From positions 1,984,001 to 2,048,000 of the forward strand of contig JAPEIS010000003.1 in NCBI GenBank assembly GCA_029531795.1: a stretch of 64,000 bases of DNA, read 5' to 3'. How positions within the stretch are numbered: position 1 is the first letter of the stretch; every line of letters starts with the position of its first letter. This document shows, piece by piece, positions 1 through 10,714 of this stretch. This stretch comes from Sclerotinia nivalis. Taxonomy: Eukaryota > Ascomycota > Leotiomycetes > Helotiales > Sclerotiniaceae. The notes beneath the pieces were generated by a model. That model was given only the letters and a program-made list of their open reading frames with translations, searched no databases and had not been told where the DNA came from. The position numbers and the translations under genes were made by a program.

Positions 1-231
1 AACACTAACCCAACCCCATCCCAGACAATCTTCAACCCCTTTTCCATCGGTCCCCGTGACTGCGTCGGCAGAGCCTTCGGATTAGCAGAAGTACGTCTTG
101 CACTTGCGAAATTAACTTTTCATTTTGAGTTTGAAAAGGGGGGTAAAGAAGATTATAATTGGAATGATCAAAAAGCCTTTTTTGTTTTGGAAAAAGAACC
201 ATTTTTTGTGAGGTTGGTGGGGAGGAATTGA
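1..231 (+). CDS. Cytochrome P450, C-terminal exon (partial, 5' end outside window)
   Basis: Reading frame 1 is open from base 1 to a TGA at 229-231 and gives 76 residues. It contains the P450 heme-binding signature FxxGxRxCxG (seen as PFSIGPRDCVGRAFG around residues 13-27), whose Cys is the axial heme ligand. This is followed by the usual AEVRLALAKL helix and a short beta-rich tail ending FFVRLVGRN. Spacing from the heme Cys to the stop is normal for a fungal microsomal P450. The substrate cannot be told from this fragment because the oxygen-binding helix, ExxR motif and membrane anchor lie to the left. A minus-strand ORF overlapping it is only a shadow. Confidence 0.93.
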   Translation, partial: NTNPTPSQTIFNPFSIGPRDCVGRAFGLAEVRLALAKLTFHFEFEKGGKEDYNWNDQKAFFVLEKEPFFVRLVGRN

Positions 232-1042
232 GGATTGGGGTTGTGCGTTTGATAGGGAGGTGTGTGATGTGGATTTGTTTGTAATGGGGTGGGATGAGAT
301 GGAATGGGGTGGATGATGTGTATATAGTAAATGATATATCATCCCTTCCTGATTCTTGATACTTCCCTTGAAGATTTATGATGTTGTAGTAGAAAGTGAT
401 TGAATATAAACCCCTCTGGTTTCTAAAAGGAGATAAAATGGTCTTCTATACAAACTTTAATATCTCGCCTGTTCACTTCTTGATCATCTTTCACCACTCT
501 CATCATTTTCCCCTTTACTTGTATTTACTTATATGAATATATATACTACTCAGACAACAATCCAAAGCTAGACTACACCACTATTCGTATACGTATCGAT
601 GTAATCTATAAAGTTTACCCCTGAGAGTCAAAAGCCTCCTATATATAACACGCATATCATGATCAAAGCCGATTTATATACCTACCTACCTACCTACCTA
701 CCTACCTACCTACCTACCTATCTAAATAAACAGATAAATATGTTAAATCTCCCCATCCAAACAACCAAATTGACAATCCTCAATAATAACCTACTTATAT
801 ATATAATGAAGTGAAGCTTTAATCTTCAGGCTTGTGTATATATATACAAGTCTCCTGATTCTCAAAAGTTTTATACTCTACATCTTAAAAAAATAAATAG
901 TATAAGAGAGAGAGATAGAAATAATAATGAGATAGAGATATCTTTCCAATCAAATAGTCAAATAGTAAAAAATAGAAGAGAGTTCTCCTATTTGCATCTA
1001 AATAATCTAAATAATTCAAAGGAGTCCATTTATAGCTAAAAG
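232..1042. other. Intergenic region, AT-rich, with microsatellite
   Basis: This is the 3' flank of the P450 gene. No coding frame can be supported. It is AT-rich with many TATATA tracts and contains a tetranucleotide array (ACCT)n at about 679-721. The last five bases (1038-1042, AAAAG) are the left target-site duplication of the retrotransposon that follows. Confidence 0.7.
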
Positions 1043-1205
1043 TGTTACGGGTTCATTTCCCTTCATCTGCACGTGATCATGTGTGCCTTAGGCATACATG
1101 CATACACTCACTTCTATATAGTCAGGTTATCTCCTTGATCTTCTTCTTCTTTTTGTAGTACAACAATAGATCAAATCTATATATACTTTTTCTTTTATTA
1201 TAATA
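1043..1205 (+). repeat. 5' LTR of element I (163 bp)
   Basis: It aligns end to end with 10547-10709. In the 3' part the mismatches I compared are all C-to-T or G-to-A transitions, as expected from RIP. The terminal 8-mers TGTTACGG and CCGTGATA are near-inverted repeats. Confidence 0.9.
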
Positions 1206-1739
1206 GTTTGTATTATCCTTTCAAAGGTTTTATCACTTTACGAAATGATCTGGCCTTATCAAATTATTTGTAGGCTTTTGTATCTGTTTTCGATTGCTTT
1301 CGTGTTATTGTAATTCGTCTGTTTTTATGTAGTTGTGTTTCTTATCTGTTTTTGTACAATTTCTGATCTCTGATTGTTTTTGTGCGATTGTATTTATTTG
1401 TAGGTTTTTGTATCTGTTTTTGATTGCTTTTGTGTAATCGCAAATTCCCTATTGATTACTTTGTACAATTGTAATTCTTTTTATAATGGTTTTCGGTTTT
1501 ATATTTGTTGGTAGTGCGATTTCTACTTTTATCGAAGGAATTTGTACCGAAATCCAACGAGTCTTCGGTTAATGGTCTACTATTATACAAATCCTAATAG
1601 AATTGGATATTTCAGTAATGCCAAATCTTGTTGTTGGTTTTAACGAACAAATTGTTTATTTGAATTATATTTTCTTTATTATTGAAGATCGTTTTACTAT
1701 TTAAGTTACTTATATTACTATTTAAACAAATAAGATCGA

Positions 1740-2037
1740 GGAATTCAAAGCGGAAAATGTTGAGCTTTTTTGTACTCTAGCCGGCAAACAAGTTTAGTTA
1801 GATGTTGGTGATGCTACTATTAGCCAGAAACCGATTACTCTCTGTCAAACTCAGAAGGACCTGCCCGTTTTTAAAAGCGAAAGATCTAATATTCTCGCCC
1901 GACAAGAGGATTATCAATCCTGGAAATTGGGTTTGCAATTCTGTTGGATAATCGATTTACAACTTTTTGTTTTCGAACAAAAGAAGATTAGTTATATTAT
2001 TAGTCTTCTCGATAATTAAGTGCGATAAGAGTGTATT
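1740..2037 (+). pseudogene. gag remnant of element I
   Basis: A plus-strand frame with several stops reads as a Ty3/gypsy capsid segment, including a stretch resembling Q-x(4)-KLGLQFCWIIDLQLFVFEQKKI followed by SYIISLLD. The frame ends where a foreign 213-bp LTR begins (2038). No CCHC zinc knuckle or protease motif could be found between here and the reverse transcriptase, so part of gag-protease seems missing. Stops such as TAG and TAA fit RIP of CAG and CAA. Confidence 0.6.
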
Positions 2038-2250
2038 TATCACAGAGGCAACAGACAGGACAACAGGAATCACTTTTATTAATAAGACGTAGCTCGAAGA
2101 GCTACGTTTCTATAGAAGGAACGGTTCCTTAAATACATTTATGTGTAGCGCTAGCCCCGACCGGGGCTAGCCTACACTTATCCGAGGTCCGACTCCTATG
2201 GGTCGGAACCCGAGCGGTCTCCGTATACCATATACGGGGACCCCGTGACA
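2038..2250 (-). repeat. Solo 213-bp LTR of the element II family, inserted in element I gag
   Basis: It is the same length as, and colinear with, 3715-3927 and 8148-8360, and the reverse complement of 57973-58185. Read on the minus strand it starts TGTCACGG and ends in RIP-altered CTCTGTGATA. It consists largely of consecutive hairpins: arms at 2087-2107, 2116-2130, 2143-2177, about 2185-2210 and 2217-2243. The flanking 5-mers differ (GTATT on the left, AATTG on the right), so a simple insertion followed by LTR-LTR recombination is not supported. Confidence 0.85.
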
Positions 2251-2589
2251 AATTGGATACTGTATAGAAAACTGTTAAACAAGATCATCTACGATAGACT
2301 ACGTTGTCCTCGATACTCATAGAAGGGGATTTTCGATCGATTTTACAAGGGCAAAACAATATAACAGAAATACTCTTTAGAACCTCATTGTAACTTTATG
2401 ATTTTATATACGATTGTTATAAGCCGCTCCATTTACGAAAGATCTTTGAAGCTGATATCGATAAATTTTTAACCAGCAAACCTCCTTTTAATGATGATCA
2501 AATACAACAAAGGCTTCCTATATGATTACAAGACAAACTTCCTGTCTTCCTCCTACGTTATACAGATAAATTGCCGCCTTGTTGAATCT

Positions 2590-3714
2590 GGGATCACAAA
2601 ATTGAGTTGATGCCCGATAAAGAACTACTTTATTTCAAAAACCGCTTTTTATCACCAATAAAGTTAATAATGGTACACAAATAGCTTAATGATAATCTCT
2701 CCAAGAGATTCATTCGGGAATCGAAATCGCAATACACCTCTCCTTTGCTATTGACTACCAAACCGAAAGGGGGGGTCTGCATTTGTCAAGATTATTAAGG
2801 ACTAAATAACGTTACTATAAAGAATCATTATCTATTACCCATTGTTCGTGAAATGCTAAACACTCTTTGCAATACAAAAATTTACACCAAGCTTGATATC
2901 ATTGTAATATTCAACAAATTGCGAATCGCCGAAAGGGATAAATGGAAAACTGTATTCATTACTCGTTTTGGTCTTTTTGAATCTCTGGTTATGCCTTTCG
3001 ATCTCTACAATACATTTACATCGTTTCAACATTATATCAATCATACGCTTTTCGATAAATTGAACAAGTATTGCATTGCATATCTCGATAATGTTCTAAT
3101 CTACTCTAATAATCCTGTAGAGTATAAAAAGTATATCTATTAAGTAATTCAAAAGTTAATAGATATTGAATTACAGATTAATATTAACAAATACGAATTC
3201 GAAATCACGAAAACAAAGTATTTGGGTTTTATTATTACAACCGAAGGTATCGAAATAGATCAAGAAAAAGTTACGGTTATTATATCTTGGGAATTGCCTT
3301 TATGTATAAAAGATTTACAACGATTTCTCGGTTTCGCCAATTTCTATCGATATTTTATAAAAGATTTTTCAAAGATTTGTTACTCTCTTAACAATCTCTT
3401 ACAAAAGAATATTATATAAGATTGGACTACAGATTATACAAAAGCTTTTAACGCTTTAAAAAGAGCTTTCACAATAACACCGGTTTTGATATACTTTAAT
3501 TACAAGCAAAAAACTGTTTTGGAAATCGATGCTTCTGATTGGGTTTCAGAAGGAGTTCTTTTACAATACAATGATAATAACGTTTTATATCCAATCGTTT
3601 ACTTTTCATCTAAGTATACAACAATGGAATACAATTATAAGATCTACAACAAAGAACTACTCGCTATTATCAAAGCAATAGAAGAATGGTGCCCAAAACT
3701 TCAAAGCTCATAAA
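2590..3714 (+). pseudogene. pol of element I, part 1: reverse transcriptase and start of RNase H
   Basis: This shows conserved Ty3/gypsy reverse transcriptase blocks. The lead-in is PDKELLYFKNR, then SKRFIRESKSQYTSPLLL, a KPKGGVCICQDY-like block, IYTKLDIIVIFNKLRIA, the catalytic-loop region AYLDNVLIYS, and ISWELPLCIKDLQRFLGFANFYRYFI of the thumb. RNase H begins with VLEIDASDWVSEGVL. The catalytic YLDD motif now reads YLDN, a G-to-A change, and several stops interrupt the frame. The sequence breaks at 3714, exactly where the nested element begins, and resumes at 8361. Confidence 0.88.
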
Positions 3715-3927
3715 TATCATAGAGGCAACAGACAGGACAATAGGAATCATTTTTATTAATAAGATGTAGCTCGAAGAGTTATGTTTTTATAGAAGAAACA
3801 GTTCCTTAAATACATTTATGTGTAGCGCTAGCCCTGACCAGGGCTAGCCTACATTTATCCGAGATCCGATTCCTATGGGTCGGAACCCGAACGGTCTTTG
3901 TATATTATATACAGGGACCTTATAATA
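3715..3927 (-). repeat. 3' LTR of element II (213 bp, heavily RIP-mutated)
   Basis: It is colinear with 8148-8360 and 2038-2250 but carries many additional C-to-T and G-to-A changes; for example the terminal ACCCCGTGACA has become ACCTTATAATA. It is the most altered of the four copies in the window. Confidence 0.9.
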
Positions 3928-6631
3928 GTACCTTTCTTTTTAGAATCGAGCTTTGTTGAGACGATTAAAGGGATCAGATTTATTCGGATAATAATAATGA
4001 TAATTATGGATCAGTTCTTGAGTATTCTCCAAATACTCTGTAGGCTTTTCGGTAGGTGTATTATAGTCTATTTATCGGATAGTATACTTTAGGTAGAGGT
4101 TATTACAGCCCCGATGTTCTTATCGGGAATTCAGGATTTCTTTTACATCGAATTGCTCAATACCTTCAACTTCGATAGAAAAGGGAGGCGGGTTGTATTG
4201 ATTAGGGATAGGGTCATCATTGGCGGGATACAATAGATTAATATGAAAGACCAGGTGATTCCTTATAAAGGTAGGGAGCTCCAGTTCGTAAGTGTACGAA
4301 TCTATACCCTTCAGAATTCGAAAGGGATTTAAGTTCTTCCAATCTAGCTTCTTCTGGGGACGAAGAGTTCGGATATTCTTAGTATTAAGCTAGACTAGAT
4401 CTCCAGGCTGGTATCGACGGGCAGACGAATAGTAGGAATCGGTATTCTTCGAATAGCGGACTTGATTAGCAATCAGTTCGGTCTTCAAATGATCGACGAT
4501 CGATTTCATCTTTTTGACGAATTCCTTAGTGTCCAGGACTCCAAGACGATCGGAGAATGCAACGGGTTCGAAACCCATTCGGGGATGGAAATTGTAATTG
4601 GCAAAGAACGGCGATAGACGGGAGCTTTCGGATTAGATAGAGTTAATCGAGAATTCGATAATCGGTAGCCATTCGGACTAATCGTTCTGCAGGTAGGATA
4701 TATACAAGCGAAGGTATTGTTCGAGTATTGTATTCGCTTTTTCCGTTTATCCATCGGTTTCAGGATGATAAGCTGTTGATAGTTTCGAAACAGTATTTAA
4801 TTGTTTACAGATATGCTTTCAGAAGTCAAAGATAAACTGAGCTCTACGATCGAATATAATGGTCTATAATAGATTGTGAAGTTTCTATATATACTTCAGG
4901 AATAGATGGGAGACTTTTTCGGAGTTACAGGTTCTTCGGTAGAGTAGGAAATGTTTCATTTTGGTTAATCGATCGATTACAACAAATATTGTATCGTATT
5001 CAGAGCTTTTCGGAAGATGGGTGATGAAATCGATTGAGATATCTCTTTAAGCTTGTTGCGGGATTGGGAGAGGGTATAAGATTTCTTCTTGTCCTTTACG
5101 GTTCGGGGCGGTTTGGTAGCAATTATAATAATTGTGTATCCAATGGGAGATATAGTTGTAATATCCAGGCCAATAGTAATTTCGGGAAAGCAGTTCGAAA
5201 GTATGGGTACGGTGTGGGTGTCCGGCAATAGAGGAATTGTAGATCATTTGGAGAAGTTTTGCTTTCAAAGAATCGTAGTTAGGAATATAAAGCTTTTTAC
5301 GATAATATAATAGGTTATTGTTCATAGTACATTTAGATAACATAATATGTAGGTGTTTAGTAGCATTCTTTTTTAAAGCCTTTAAGATCGATAGTGGAAG
5401 TGGGTCGGACAAGTAAGCTTCAGCGAATAGGGGTTTCAGTTCTTCAGGGGGTTCCAATTGTATAGATTCAGGCAATTGGATAGGGATTGGGTTATCGGGT
5501 ATCGCAGATGGTTTAGGTTTACAGGTAGGTAATTTAGGTTTGCGAATAGATGGTTCGGGATTGCGGATAGACGATGGAGTATCGGTATAGGTTTGGCTAT
5601 AAGTTGTAATTGCGAAACGGATTTTTTTCTTTGGTTTAATAATAGGAAACAGATCTGTATTTAGATTTTCGGTTTTCAGAATAGTTTGATTTTGATGAAG
5701 GAGGTGTTTATCTCTCTTTTTAGGCAAATCCTTTGATCTTTTGGTCAAAGCATCGGGTTTCGCTTTTTGTTTTCCGGGACGGTATGTAATCTTGAAATTG
5801 AAACGGGACAGAAATTCAGATCAGCGGGTTTGACGATGGTTCAATAGTTTTGTTGTTGTAAAGTACTCCAGATTCTTATAGTCCGTAATGATCTTGATCG
5901 GGGAAGAGGCGCCTTTTAATTCGGGTCGCTACTCTTCGAAACAGCGGATAATTGCCAGTAATTCTTTATCATAAATCTTGTAGTTATATTCTGCAATCGA
6001 ATGCTTCTTTGAGAAATATGCAACAGGTTTCAGAATCCCATCGTCATTGTATTGGGCGGTGCGGAGGTAGTTTGTCAGTGTTACGTGGAGAAAATACGTC
6101 GATCCACGAACGGAATTCAGCAGGCAGGTCTTCGGGAGCAGGGTCTTCTTTTTCCTTCAGGATTCGGTTTATTAAATCGATACTAGCTTGGAATATCTTG
6201 TAGCTTCGACGGGCGTATATCGAGTAAGCTCGGATTGAAACGTTTGTTATATCTTTTTTCTTTAGTGTTTCAGGACGAAGCGGTAGATAAACAGGACGGG
6301 CTTTAACAGGGATATCGGATAAGGCTCGGACACTCGATGGTTGCGCAAGCGTATTATAGGACTTCCGGCAGAACTCGTTATCGAAGCGAAAGGTATTGGA
6401 TGCGAATCCGATATAGGGATCGTGCTTCTTTAGTTAGGCTAATTTTAAGATAATCGGATAATGAGTTAGTTTAGTAATATAGATTTTCGATCTTTTTTTA
6501 TAGTGATCGTTGATTTGCAGATCGGTTAGAATATAACGATCCATTTGGTTTTCGGGCAGTATTTTTCTATCGAATCTAATAACTTCGAACAGAACAGGTA
6601 ATTTGTATATTGAAAGTTTGATAGTTTTCAT
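3928..6631 (-). pseudogene. pol of element II: protease region, RNase H (C-terminal part), integrase, degraded chromodomain
   Basis: Read from 6631 downward on the minus strand. First comes a protease-like segment (MKTIKLSIYKLPVLFE...), then [11 protein letters not shown], the junction described for the reverse transcriptase deletion near 6056, and RNase H residues [10 protein letters not shown] and FNFKITYRPGKQKAKPDAL. The integrase zinc-binding domain (GHPHRTHTFELLSRNYYWPG, then CYQTAP; about 5090-5200) and a DDE core ([25 protein letters not shown]) follow. A GPY-like region and EQFDVKEILNSR, resembling a chromodomain start, close the frame. Several stops are present. The longest intact piece is 233 codons at 5047-5748. 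Confidence 0.85.
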
Positions 6632-6834
6632 TTAACTTCGATTTGCGAAAGTATATCCTTTGTATCCGCTATTCACTATAATGTAAGTGGGATAGGATCG
6701 ATTAGGTATCGATAGAATAGTAATAGACAATATCATTAGATTTGTTCGATTGTTTGTTTCTTTAGCGAAAGATAAGTTTTGAGTTGCAGCGGCGAATAGG
6801 TGTAGTGTATATAGGGCTTTCGTCTAACAACGAT

Positions 6835-8109
6835 TTATACTAGGCGGGCTCCGTTTCCCGAACTCGGGGAGCCGGGAGGGGACAGATTGTACGGTGATAT
6901 AGCATACGGTTGAATTTGGGCGGAAGACGGAACAGGGGATAGCGGGGCAGGATTGGTAAGGTTAGTTTTAGTTTGTACGGGATGATTATCTGGGAATGGG
7001 CAATCTTTTATACAGTGATCGACCGATCTACAACGGAAGCATTCCCCTCGTTTGTATCTATTAGTACGTTTTTGGGAATTGAGATCTATTGGGTCTTCAG
7101 CAGGCATAGTCGTAACAGGAGCAGTAGGTCGGGTAATAGCATTCGGGGACGGAGTAAAGGTACGATTAACAGGATTCAGACTTTGAATTGTAATACGGGG
7201 CGACGGGACGATTGGATTGCGACCGGAACCAGTCGGTCCTATCAGGTACAGACGGCGATTCTCCAATGTCTGTACGAAAGCGGCGAATGTGTTGGCGCTA
7301 TTTGTAGGTGGTTCAATAGTAACAATCTGGTTCTTTAGTTTGCTCGATAGAGTTTGTTCTAATAGGATAATCAGGGTACTATTGTTGTTGGCTATCCCGG
7401 CTTCTAATGTTAGTCTTTAGAACTTAGCATAGAAGATATGAAACGGTTGGTTCCTCTGTTTTAGATTGATCAAGAGTTTCCGGGTTTCGGCCCGTTTGTT
7501 CTGGTTTTTATAAGCTTTTTCTAGTATTTGCAATAGATTCTTATAATCAACAAGTTTAACAAATTGCTCTTTGATATTATATAATCGAATTTGTACGATA
7601 GTGGATCCAATTAATCTTTTAGTTATATAAGTCAGGTGGGAATATAGGGAAGTAAAACGATCGGAATTGGTATACATTTTATTCTGTATTTGATCGATAA
7701 ATCGATCAAGATTGATTTTCGTTCCATCAAACGATACGGGATCAGATACTTTTTTACTCAATTGAGGCTTCGATAGAATAGGAGTGGCGGCCGGGGTTGT
7801 AATGGGCATCAGGGGCGAGGAGTCGGTTGAAATAGGCAGGACGATGGGGACGGGATGAAGTTGAGTTAGATGGGCAATCAATTTATCGTTCTCCTCTTTC
7901 CATTGTATGAATACGGTTTTCTCGATTTGCAGATCGAGAGTAAACTTTTGAACTGCAGATTGCAGATCGGTTATTTCTGCCTCTACTCTTATACTATAAT
8001 CGTAAAGGGAGGTGAGATAATGATATCAGATCACGATATCGTTGGTTACAACAGTAGCGAATTCTTCAGGGGAACCAAACTGGTTAAACGGGTGTGGATG
8101 GGACGACAT
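6835..8109 (-). pseudogene. gag of element II with CCHC zinc knuckle
   Basis: An ATG at 8107-8109 opens one frame of about 424 codons down to a stop at 6835-6837, interrupted by a TGA near 8037 and a TAG at 7417-7419. Both stops are one C-to-T change from sense codons (CGA and CAG), matching RIP. The middle part (7881-7417) is a typical retrotransposon capsid segment containing PVSFDGTKINLDRFI and a FHIFYAKF motif. The C-terminal part has a canonical nucleocapsid knuckle CFRCRSVDHCIKDC (C-x2-C-x4-H-x4-C) around 7015-7055, followed by a Pro-rich tail. Confidence 0.85.
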
Positions 8110-8147
8110 CGTAGAAATGTCGGTACAGATAGGTAGGAGCTACATAG

Positions 8148-8360
8148 TATCACAGAGGCAACAGATAGGACAATAGGAATCATTTTTATTAATAAGATGT
8201 AGCTCGAAGAATTATATTTCTATAAAAGGAACGGTTCCTTAAATACATTTATATATAACGCTAGCCCCGACCGGGGCTAGCCTACACTTATCCGAGGTCC
8301 GACTCCTATGGGTCGGAACCCGAGCGGTCTCCGTATACCATATACGGGGACCCTGTGACA
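8148..8360 (-). repeat. 5' LTR of element II (213 bp)
   Basis: This copy is much less mutated than its partner at 3715-3927 and retains the large GGCTAGCCCC/GGGGCTAGCC hairpin and the terminal GTGACA. It lies directly upstream, in minus-strand sense, of the gag start at 8109. Confidence 0.9.
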
Positions 8361-10248
8361 ATAAAAGGAATTCGAGATTCTCATTGATTACAAGAATCTC
8401 GAATATTTTATAACTATAAAAGCTTTCAATCAACGGCAAATGCAATGATCTAAATTTCTGTCTCAATATAATTTCTGTATAGTCTATCGATTAGGAAACA
8501 AAGCTATTCGACTAGATACACTAAGTAGAAAACACGAAGATCGGTTGTATCGCTTTGATCCAAACGATGAGCATCTAAAGAATCGAGAATATATTATCCT
8601 CCCTTAAAACTGTTTTGACAACGACCTTTATAAGGATTTGATTAAATATATCAATTTGGCATTAGTGAAAACAATAGTACCACTCCACGATCAATCAATT
8701 GATACCTTAATCGATGCAGCGTATACTAGATCCAATATCGCAAATCAACTTATCTCTACTCTTAACGATCCATCGATAATTAAATAGCCAAAAAAGCATC
8801 ATAAAATCCTCCAGATCATTATACAAAATTGTTCAATCCAAAATAATAGAATTTATTACCAGGATAAGATTTGGATTCCATCAGACGATAAGCTCAAACT
8901 CCAAATTATCTATCGAATTTATTCTTTTGATCCTGCCGGCCATCCTGATCGAACTAAAACGATCGATCTTGTCTCTCGTATATACTGGTGGTCTAACATG
9001 CATTTGGAGATCGTATTCTACGTGAAGGTTTGCGAACTTTGTACTCGTACCAAATCATCCAAATCGACATCTCCCGGATTTTTGAAACCGCTGCCTATTC
9101 CTTTTCGTATATAATCTGATATCTCAATCGACTATATTACACCGCTCCCGGATTACATTCGTTATAATTCTATCTATAAACATATCTTGATGGTAATCTG
9201 CAGGTTAACCAAAATGAAACATTTCATTAGTATACATACACTAACGACAAAAAAGCTAATCGATACTTTTATCAATTACATCTATATACTTCATAGACTT
9301 CTGGACAATATCATTTTCGATCGGGGAACGCAGTTCGTATCAGGATTCTGATCACAACTCTCGGAACAGTTGGGAATTACCTTAAAACATTCTTCAGCTT
9401 TTCATCCTCAAATAGATGGTCAAACTGAATGTATTAATTCGATTCTGGAGCAGTATTTACAAGTTTTTGTTAACTATCATCAAGACGATTGATTGGATTA
9501 GTTATCTTTAATCGAATTTGTATCCAATAATTTGGTCTTTGAAATAACTGATTGTTTGTCTTTCTTTGCCAATTACAGTTTTAATTTATACCTAAGCATT
9601 GAACCTAGTAAACCTTGCCCACCGGATATAACTCTAATACAAAAACAGAAATTCTTTAAAAATAATAGAACTATAGATCGTATAGAACATATCTTAAAAC
9701 AACTTCGTACCCTTACACAACAAGTAGTTGCCATTTATGAAGACTATACTAACCATCACCACTCTGACTCACTTTGCTATACAGTTGGCCAGAAAGTCTT
9801 TATTAATATCAAGAATATGAAGACTTTATGCAAAGCAAAAAAGCTAGATGATAAATGGATCGGTCTTTATGAGATTATCAAAGTTTATTTTCGTGTTTGT
9901 TTTATTCAATTGTCTGAGAATATTAAAATCTTCCCTGTTTTTTATTATTCTTTTTTACTTCCAACTCATACTAATCCTCACTTCCTAATTCAAGCAATGA
10001 TTAACAAATCCGAATCCCTAACTATACAGGACAGAATTTTGGAGCGGGACGACGATAAGGATAAGCTTGTTCAGAAATGGATATTTGAAAGGGTTCTAGA
10101 TAATTATGATGAGGATGATCATCATTATTTGATCAAATGGAGATACTACACATCAACTTGGCAACTAACTAATGATTTAAAGAGTAACAAGAAAATTCTT
10201 ATCGAATATCATCATCTTCATTCAAAGAAACCAAAACCGCCAGTTTAA
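8361..10248 (+). pseudogene. pol of element I, part 2: RNase H end, integrase, chromodomain
   Basis: Continuing from 3714, the frame resumes with the end of RNase H (NLEYF-like, then LSQYNF-like and KHEDRLYRF remnants). The integrase H2C2 domain follows (HPDRTKTIDLVSRIYWWSN, then CELCTR), then the DDE core (DISIDYITPLP, IIFDRGTQF, SSAFHPQIDGQTE). An open 238-codon stretch (9532-10248) carries the integrase C-terminus and ends in a chromodomain (WIFERVLDNY, then YLIKWRYYTSTWQ). The chromodomain is the best-preserved part and keeps its aromatic cage-type Trp and Tyr residues. Stops upstream (for example TGA in the core) make it a pseudogene. Confidence 0.88.
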
Positions 10249-10546
10249 ATCCTAAAGCATCCCGACACTATTATATTGCAACCGGAACCACAGAATTTGC
10301 AATCGGAGTCACACAACGCGATTGCTACACCTACTCTACAAAGATCCACTCATACCAAGATTATTCGCTTCATCTAAAAGTATATTACATATTATAACAA
10401 TAAGAAATATAACATTATTAAAGGATATCACATATTTTTTTTTGTTCAAGAATCTAATTGAGAAAAGAGATCTGTATTTTTTCTTTATTTTTCTTTATTT
10501 TTTAATACCCATTTGAGATCAAATGGGTTTTTTGAGGAGGGGGTAC

Positions 10547-10709
10547 TATTACAGGTTCATTTCCCTTCATCTGCATATGATCATGTATACCTTAGGCACA
10601 TATACATACACTCACTTCTATATAGTCAGGTTATCTCCTTGATCTTCTTCTCCTCCTCGTAGTACAACAATAGATCAAACCTACACATACCTTTTCCCTC
10701 ACCGTGATA
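10547..10709 (+). repeat. 3' LTR of element I (163 bp)
   Basis: It is the same length as 1043-1205 and is preceded by a polypurine tract and followed by the AAAAG duplication. Its first bases are RIP-mutated (TATTACAG against TGTTACGG). Confidence 0.9.
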
Positions 10710-10714
10710 AAAAG

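Larger units (their letters stand above)
3715..8360 (-). mobile_element. Nested Ty3/gypsy retrotransposon (element II), minus strand, reverse transcriptase deleted
   Basis: It is bounded by two 213-bp LTRs (3' LTR 3715-3927, 5' LTR 8148-8360) and a perfect 5-bp target duplication ATAAA (3710-3714 and 8361-8365). On the minus strand it encodes gag with a CCHC knuckle, a protease-region segment, the second part of RNase H, integrase and a degraded chromodomain-like tail. The reverse transcriptase and the start of RNase H are absent. Near 6056 the frame reads ...KLPPHRPI and then, after a frame change, [19 protein letters not shown], two motifs normally separated by the whole polymerase domain. 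A purine tract (AAAAAGAAAGG on the minus strand) abuts the 3' LTR. Premature stops and the deletion make it inactive on its own. Confidence 0.9.
1043..10709 (+). mobile_element. Ty3/gypsy chromovirus LTR retrotransposon (element I), decayed, carrying a nested element
   Basis: Two 163-bp LTRs (1043-1205 and 10547-10709) bound the element, and a perfect 5-bp target duplication AAAAG lies at 1038-1042 and 10710-10714. The LTRs begin TGTTACGG (RIP-mutated to TATTACAG on the right) and end CCGTGATA. A polypurine tract GAGGAGGGGG (10534-10543) precedes the 3' LTR. Inside, in order on the plus strand, are gag remnants, reverse transcriptase, RNase H, integrase with an H2C2 zinc-binding domain, and a C-terminal chromodomain, which is the order of the chromovirus branch of Ty3/gypsy. 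All frames carry many stops, so the element is dead. Element II (3715-8360) interrupts RNase H, and a further LTR (2038-2250) sits near the end of the gag remnant. Confidence 0.92.

Noticed and set aside
5034..7338. Plus-strand ORFs inside element II
   Set aside because: They are shadows of the minus-strand gag and pol frames, which carry the recognisable motifs.
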